Below are positions 59,051 through 64,000 of a DNA stretch of 64,000 nucleotides, piece by piece. Origin of the DNA: Nitrospira japonica (GTDB taxonomy: Bacteria; Nitrospirota; Thermodesulfovibrionia; UBA6902). Location of the stretch: NCBI GenBank assembly GCA_020723105.1, contig DYJL01000009.1, positions 1 through 64,000 of the forward strand. Reading direction: 5' to 3'. The notes below the pieces were generated by a model. That model saw only the letters and a list, made by a program, of their open reading frames with translations. It was not told the origin of the DNA and did not search any database. The translations under genes and the position numbers were made by a program. Position 1 is the first letter of the stretch, and each line of letters begins with the position of its first letter.

Positions 59051-60931
59051 ATGGAACTCTCTCTTACTTCCGGTAAAAAGATAGCATGTGCGGCTGACAC
59101 CTCCATTCTTGAAGCCCTCAAGAAAGCCGGCATTTACCTCACCTCTTCCTGTGGAGGCAAGGGCACGTGCGGCAAGTGCAAGGTGCTTGTAAAATCCGGC
59201 AATGTTATTTCCAAATCCAGGATTAAACTCTCTCAGGATGAAATAGACAAAGGCTATGTCCTGGCCTGCAAAACCTTCCCTGCTGAAGATGTCATTATGG
59301 ACATACCGAAGGAATCAATGCTTGTAGTTGAAGGCCAGGTCGTCACCGGAAAATCAAAAGACCTGCTTGCACTTCTGCATTCAACAGGCACAGCCATAGA
59401 CCCTCTTACAGGAAGGATTGTCCTTGCTCTTCCGCTGCCGACACTCGATGACAACATAAGCGATCTGGAAAGGCTAAGGCGTGAACTCATGTCAAAAGGC
59501 ATGGGCTGCCTGAGGGTCCCTTTCAGATTTACGCAGGACCTCGCAAAAATCGTGAGGAAGGAAAACTGGCAGGTCACTCTCTGCACCATCCATACGGAGG
59601 ACTGCGAAGAAATCATACGCATCACACCGGGCCACAAAAAAACTCCGCAGTATGGAGTTGCAGTGGATATCGGCACAACAACTGTTGTCGTATTCCTTAT
59701 TGATCTGACAACCGGACATCTCGCAGATGTGGCCTCAACATACAACTCGCAAATACGCTTTGGCGACGACGTCATTACAAGGATTGTCCACGCCACTGAA
59801 CACAATAAGCTGAAGGAATTAAATCATGCAGTCGTGTCTGACATCAATACTGCACTAGTAGCAATAAGAAAGGCCCATCATATTGACGTAGAATCCATAG
59901 ACTGTTTTGTGGTTGCAGGCAATACGACAATGACGCATCTTTTTCTTGGATTAGACCCGGAGGCCATCCGGGAAGAGCCGTATATCCCGACTGCAAACAC
60001 ATTTCCCCTCGCATTTGCCGGGGAGCTGGGACTGAAGGCAAATCCCAATATCCCTGTATATGCATTTCCCTGTGTAGCAAGTTATGTAGGCGGAGATATT
60101 GTAGCCGGAGTGCTCGCAACCCAGCTTCACAAAAAACAGGAACTCTGCATCTTCATTGACATAGGAACTAACGGCGAGATAGTTATAGGAAATTCTGAAT
60201 GGCTCGTATCAGCGGCCTGTTCCGCCGGTCCCTGCTTTGAAGGAAGCGGCATCAAATGCGGAATGAGGGCTACAGAGGGGGCCATTGAGAACGTAACCAT
60301 CAACCGTGAAACGCTTGATGTTGAGATTAAAATAATAGGCGATAACGACACCAAACCGATTGGCATATGCGGCTCCGGAATGATTGACGCAATTGCAGAA
60401 ATGTTCCTCGCCAGAATAATTGACCCAAAAGGAAAGCTGCAGAAGGAAGCGTCAAGCAGAGTAAGAGAAGGCGAAGACAGCCTGGAATTCGTAATTTATT
60501 CCGGCGAAGGAAGGGACCTCGTGCTTACAGAGCCGGATATAGAAAATATCATCAGAGCCAAGGCCGCAATATATGCCGGCTTCTCCACCCTTTTGAAAGA
60601 AGTGGGATTTACATTTAATGACATACAAAAGGTTTACATTGCAGGCGGTTTCGGCAAATTTCTCGATATAGAAAAAGCCGTCATGTTAGGGATGCTTCCG
60701 GAGCTGGCAAAAGAGAAATTCCAATACATGGGCAACACGTCCGTCACAGGGGCATATCTCTGTCTGCTTTCCAGAAATCTGCGCTCAGAGGCAGAAGAAA
60801 TTGCAAGGCGGATGACCTATGTTGAACTTTCTGTCTCCAGTTCATTTATGAATGAGTATATCTCCGGGCTCTTTATACCGCATACAAATATTGACGCCTT
60901 CCCAGGTGTAAAGAAGCTGATGGAAAAATAA
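59051..60931 (+). CDS. ASKHA-domain 2Fe-2S protein (corrinoid activation, RamA-like)
   Basis: 626 residues: N-terminal 2Fe-2S ferredoxin (SSCGGKGTCGKCKVLVKSG ... LACKT), linker, then a DUF4445/ASKHA ATPase domain beginning YGVAVDIGTTTVVVFLIDL with FIDIGTNGEIVIGN. These proteins reductively reactivate Co(II) corrinoids for methyltransferases or dehalogenases. No corrinoid methyltransferase is in the window. The link to hemB (tetrapyrrole supply) is suggestive. Confidence 0.88.
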   Translation: MELSLTSGKKIACAADTSILEALKKAGIYLTSSCGGKGTCGKCKVLVKSGNVISKSRIKLSQDEIDKGYVLACKTFPAEDVIMDIPKESMLVVEGQVVTGKSKDLLALLHSTGTAIDPLTGRIVLALPLPTLDDNISDLERLRRELMSKGMGCLRVPFRFTQDLAKIVRKENWQVTLCTIHTEDCEEIIRITPGHKKTPQYGVAVDIGTTTVVVFLIDLTTGHLADVASTYNSQIRFGDDVITRIVHATEHNKLKELNHAVVSDINTALVAIRKAHHIDVESIDCFVVAGNTTMTHLFLGLDPEAIREEPYIPTANTFPLAFAGELGLKANPNIPVYAFPCVASYVGGDIVAGVLATQLHKKQELCIFIDIGTNGEIVIGNSEWLVSAACSAGPCFEGSGIKCGMRATEGAIENVTINRETLDVEIKIIGDNDTKPIGICGSGMIDAIAEMFLARIIDPKGKLQKEASSRVREGEDSLEFVIYSGEGRDLVLTEPDIENIIRAKAAIYAGFSTLLKEVGFTFNDIQKVYIAGGFGKFLDIEKAVMLGMLPELAKEKFQYMGNTSVTGAYLCLLSRNLRSEAEEIARRMTYVELSVSSSFMNEYISGLFIPHTNIDAFPGVKKLMEK

Positions 60932-60952
60932 GGCGACAACAGAAGCGCCGGG

Positions 60953-62467
60953 CTATACCACTTTAAAAGTCGATATTCTGTCCCTTAATTTCCCCTCTAC
61001 TTCTGTAAGCTCCGATACGAGCTTGATCGTTTCCTCGGAGGATTCATGGGTATTTTTTGCGATCACCGATACATGCTGTATATTAGTGGCAATCTCATCG
61101 GACGCAGCAGACTGCTCCTCTACAGCCGCGGCAATCTGTATTATCAGGTCATTGACTTTAGTTACATTTGTCATAACTTCATCAAAGGATTGATTGACGT
61201 TGGACATTGAGACAACTGCCGACTGGGAACTTTTTTGTATGTCCTCTATTATTGATTTTATCTCCGCGCTTGCCTTCGTGGTCCTTTCAGCAAGTTTCCT
61301 TACTTCCTCCGCCACCACAGCAAAACCCTTCCCGTGCTCGCCTGCGTTGGCGGCCTCAATCGCCGCGTTTACCGCAAGCAGATCGGTCTTATTGGCTATA
61401 TCATTTATGAAGCTTATGACCTCACCGATCTTTGCGCTCTTTTCGCTCTGTTCATAGATCGTATTTGTTGTCTCCTTTACGACCCCCCTGCTTTCATTCA
61501 CTATAGTGTTAGCCTGTTTCGACAACTCGCTTGCATTGGCTGCCGACCTCGCTATCTCTGAGATGGTGGCCGTCATCTCTTCCGCAGCGGCGGCCACAGC
61601 CATGGCCTGAGATACCTGTTCCTGCACTTCATGTCCGGTCTGTCCGCTCTGGGCAGAGAGCGACGAGCCGATAGCGGAAAGCTCCGCCACGGCATTTGAC
61701 ACCTGTTTTATTAAACCGCGCACTCCGTCACAGGCCTTTCTTATTCCTTCGGCAAGCACGCCGACTTCATCTTTGTCGACACAGTCGATCGTCACCGTAA
61801 AATCCCCGGACGATATCTTTTCCATCTTTTCCGTCAGATGGCATACCGGTTTGAGTCTGTAATTCAGTATCAGCAGAATGAGACCACTCCCTGATAATAA
61901 ACCCAGAATTCCAAGACCCATATAAAGGCGCTGGGTGGTTTTGATTTTATTCAGGGACTCTGTTATAGGCACCTTTACGCTTATTGCTCCCAGAACAGTT
62001 CCTTCTCTTACATTATGGCAACCCAGACAGTTTTTGCCCATATGATTTGACTTTGCCATATATGGAAATATCCCGCGAACATACTCTCCATCAAAGACTA
62101 TCTTCTCTTGAGCTTTATCTATGACCTCTCTTTCAGCAGCATCTTTTGAATATTCGTCGACAGACGCTTTTCCGAAGTCTTTATCGAGAGTCTCGGCCCT
62201 TATAATCCGTACATCGGCCGCATAAGACATCTGGTCTATGAATAATCTTTTGCCTGTTTTAAAATCTCCATTAAGCATCATTGTAGTCATGGCATTTAAA
62301 ACCGTATCTCTGTATCCTTTAAATGTTGTATTTACTACTTCATCGAGCACTATACTCTTTGTCCTGCTTGTTGTTATAATACTGGAAATTATTATCATTA
62401 CAGATAACATCACAATTAAAGGGATTATAATCTTCCACTTCAGGGATATGTCTTTTAAATTCATCAT
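60953..62467 (-). CDS. Methyl-accepting chemotaxis protein with haem-binding sensor
   Basis: 504 residues from the ATG at 62467 (AGGAGG 5 nt upstream; a second ATG follows at once). TM1 about 12-32; periplasmic domain with haem c motif CLGCH (147-151); TM2 about 185-207; HAMP; long coiled-coil signalling domain with the tip [30 protein letters not shown]. Likely redox, oxygen or NO taxis. Confidence 0.9.
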   Translation of the reverse strand: MMNLKDISLKWKIIIPLIVMLSVMIIISSIITTSRTKSIVLDEVVNTTFKGYRDTVLNAMTTMMLNGDFKTGKRLFIDQMSYAADVRIIRAETLDKDFGKASVDEYSKDAAEREVIDKAQEKIVFDGEYVRGIFPYMAKSNHMGKNCLGCHNVREGTVLGAISVKVPITESLNKIKTTQRLYMGLGILGLLSGSGLILLILNYRLKPVCHLTEKMEKISSGDFTVTIDCVDKDEVGVLAEGIRKACDGVRGLIKQVSNAVAELSAIGSSLSAQSGQTGHEVQEQVSQAMAVAAAAEEMTATISEIARSAANASELSKQANTIVNESRGVVKETTNTIYEQSEKSAKIGEVISFINDIANKTDLLAVNAAIEAANAGEHGKGFAVVAEEVRKLAERTTKASAEIKSIIEDIQKSSQSAVVSMSNVNQSFDEVMTNVTKVNDLIIQIAAAVEEQSAASDEIATNIQHVSVIAKNTHESSEETIKLVSELTEVEGKLRDRISTFKVV

Positions 62468-62538
62468 ATATTCCTCCTGGTCTATTTTTGTATTGCCGAT
62501 AATATTTACGTTCTTATTGCAATAATCCTGAACTTCAT

Positions 62539-64000
62539 TTACCAACGATTTTTCATTATTTCTTCTACATCGATCAGGAATGTGATCCTGTTGTTGAATA
62601 TGGCAGAGCCGGAAACACCGTTTAATATCTTATCGGCCTCTTTATTAACAGATGGCTCCGGCAACTTCTTTATCCCCAACAGGCGTCCGACAAGGAGCCC
62701 TGCCTCCCTTCCGTTATCAGTCAGCACTACCATGTAATATTGATCAAATTCCATTTGAGCAGTGACGGCTGTAATAGAAGGGATAGTAGTTAGAGGGGTT
62801 ATCCTGCCCCTGTATTGTATCATCAACCTTTCGCCGATCTCCTCTATATCCGTTTTATGTATGATCTCTATTTCTTTTATCTTTCTCGCCGGAATGGCAT
62901 ACTGCTCTTTATCGAAGTTGTCCACTAAAACAACATTGATGGCTGTTGCTTCTGCCTGTATCGCATCTTTATTTGCCGCGCTTTCAGCGTCTAACTGTCT
63001 CTCCGCCGTCTTTGACAATTTCATTAATGCGTCCACGTCTAATATAAAAGTAATCGAACCGTCTCCCAATATGGTGGCTCCGGACAAACCATATGGCTCG
63101 GTAATGCCCGCAAGACAGTCAAGGGGTTTTATAACGACCTCTTCCTGCCCGGATGTTTTATCAACTACCAGCCCCATCCTGAGCACGCCGTGCTTAATTA
63201 CTACAATGATAACTTCTGCATCATTTTCATATTTGTGCGGAAGGTTAAACAGCTCGGACAATAAGACAAGCGGCATCAATTCATCCCTCATTCTGAATAC
63301 CCTGTTGCCCCTCAGCATCTCTATCTCGCCGTATTTTATCCTGTGTGTTTCAAGTACATTTGACAGCGGTACAGTGTACCTTTGATCGGCTATGCTCACT
63401 ATAAGGGTATCGAGAATAGCCAGCGTCAGAGGTATCTTCAGCTTTATTTCGGTGCCTTCATGAAGCTCGGAATCTATTACAATCTGTCCCCTTAGTTTTT
63501 CGATATTGGTCTTTACAACATCCATGCCGACCCCCCTGCCCGATGTTTCGGATACTGCTTTTGCAGTTGAAAAACCCGGGGCGAAGATAAAATCAAAGAG
63601 GGTCTGTTTTGAGAGTTTACTTGCCTCTGTTTCACTGATCATCTTTTTTTCAATTGCCTTTTTCTTCACAGCTTCAATATCAATGCCCCGACCGTCGTCT
63701 TCTATGCTGATAACGACATAGTTGCCTTCATAATATGCCTTCAGGTCAATGCGCCCCGCCTTTTGCTTGCCTGACTTTTCCCTTTCATCCGGCGATTCAA
63801 TGCCGTGGTCCGCTGAATTTCTGATTATATGAGTCAGCGGGTCCCCTATGCCTTCTACAATATTTTTATCAATCTCCGTATCATCACCTGTTATGAAAAG
63901 TTCTATCTCTTTATTCATTTTTTTTGCAATGTCCCTGACTACCCGGCGGAACTTGTTAAACACTGTTGAAATGGGCATCATCCTGGTCTTCATTACTGCT
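62539..64000 (-). CDS. cheA: Chemotaxis histidine kinase CheA (partial, C-terminal part)
   Basis: At least 484 residues read from the window edge, continuing beyond it: the frame is open through [13 protein letters not shown], an internal CheA segment. HATPase boxes include [19 protein letters not shown] and [11 protein letters not shown] CheW-like domain (about 190-320) is followed by a second CheW-like domain (about 350-480), so the kinase carries two adaptor modules. The start, Hpt and dimerisation domains are off-window. Confidence 0.9.
   Translation of the reverse strand, partial: AVMKTRMMPISTVFNKFRRVVRDIAKKMNKEIELFITGDDTEIDKNIVEGIGDPLTHIIRNSADHGIESPDEREKSGKQKAGRIDLKAYYEGNYVVISIEDDGRGIDIEAVKKKAIEKKMISETEASKLSKQTLFDFIFAPGFSTAKAVSETSGRGVGMDVVKTNIEKLRGQIVIDSELHEGTEIKLKIPLTLAILDTLIVSIADQRYTVPLSNVLETHRIKYGEIEMLRGNRVFRMRDELMPLVLLSELFNLPHKYENDAEVIIVVIKHGVLRMGLVVDKTSGQEEVVIKPLDCLAGITEPYGLSGATILGDGSITFILDVDALMKLSKTAERQLDAESAANKDAIQAEATAINVVLVDNFDKEQYAIPARKIKEIEIIHKTDIEEIGERLMIQYRGRITPLTTIPSITAVTAQMEFDQYYMVVLTDNGREAGLLVGRLLGIKKLPEPSVNKEADKILNGVSGSAIFNNRITFLIDVEEIMKNRW

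Noticed and set aside
1-64000. tRNA or rRNA genes
   Set aside because: No cloverleaf or rRNA-like stretch was recognised by eye. A tRNA search would be needed to exclude one fully.

Overview
The window looks like a chromosomal segment of a strictly anaerobic or microaerobic Gram-negative bacterium. It encodes an outer-membrane porin, LolA, a complete 14-subunit complex I, haem-c-type periplasmic sensors, Sec-decoding genes and a HydB/HydC-type NADH module. Gene content and intergenic repeat style fit uncultured Nitrospirota (Thermodesulfovibrionia-like) best, or else a deltaproteobacterial lineage. This placement is an inference from gene content, not from a marker-gene search.

Layout. 1-13161 is mostly plus-strand housekeeping: pyrE, a nitrilase-family amidase, scpA, rplU-rpmA-obgE-proB, uvrC, dusB, khpA, a cold-shock protein, and a phosphotransferase/IMPase pair. 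The minus-strand pair selD-HEAT sits inside it. 13165-32439 is a long minus-strand block. Its two ends are parts of what looks like one redox-signalling cluster: haem-binding histidine kinase, response regulator, DRTGG, RsbW-like ATPase, DRTGG and PHP at one end; HATPase, receiver-GcvH, receiver-NuoE fusion, 2Fe-2S ferredoxin, HydB-like and NuoG-like subunits at the other. A type III restriction-modification island with MNT/HEPN and DUF2283/DUF4258-type small gene pairs (20410-28389) lies in the middle. 32555-47160 is the nuoABCDEFGHIJKLMN operon on the plus strand, starting from a consensus promoter. 47414-48860 is a two-gene transporter/sulfurtransferase operon (YeeE/YedE + TusA-like) in which both genes carry an in-frame TGA at a conserved cysteine position. 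48919-51061 holds an OmpR-type regulator, NapD and a decaying stretch with a haem-less NrfA tail and tiny membrane proteins. 51160-57705 is minus strand: porin, NusG-like factor, YibQ-type deacetylase, LolA, FtsK. 58076-60931 is hemB plus a RamA-like corrinoid-activation protein. 60953-64000 is a haem-binding chemoreceptor and a CheA that runs off the window.

How it fits together. selD is itself a selenoprotein gene (Sec at the catalytic position) and the YedE/TusA operon carries two more predicted selenocysteines. The window therefore holds three predicted Sec codons linked to selenium or sulfur handling, one followed by a hairpin with the same AGGTCT apical sequence as the E. coli fdhF SECIS. 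The split NADH-module cluster, complex I, haem-sensing kinase and chemoreceptor suggest a lifestyle dominated by redox sensing and low-potential electron flow.

The intergenic DNA is also distinctive. It has a MITE-like family (four copies or remnants) and many short low-complexity hairpins built from repeated words. Some of these invade genes: the lolA signal peptide and an FtsK loop are encoded by them. Several operons begin with a sigma70-like promoter so close to the start codon that their mRNAs should be leaderless or nearly so.
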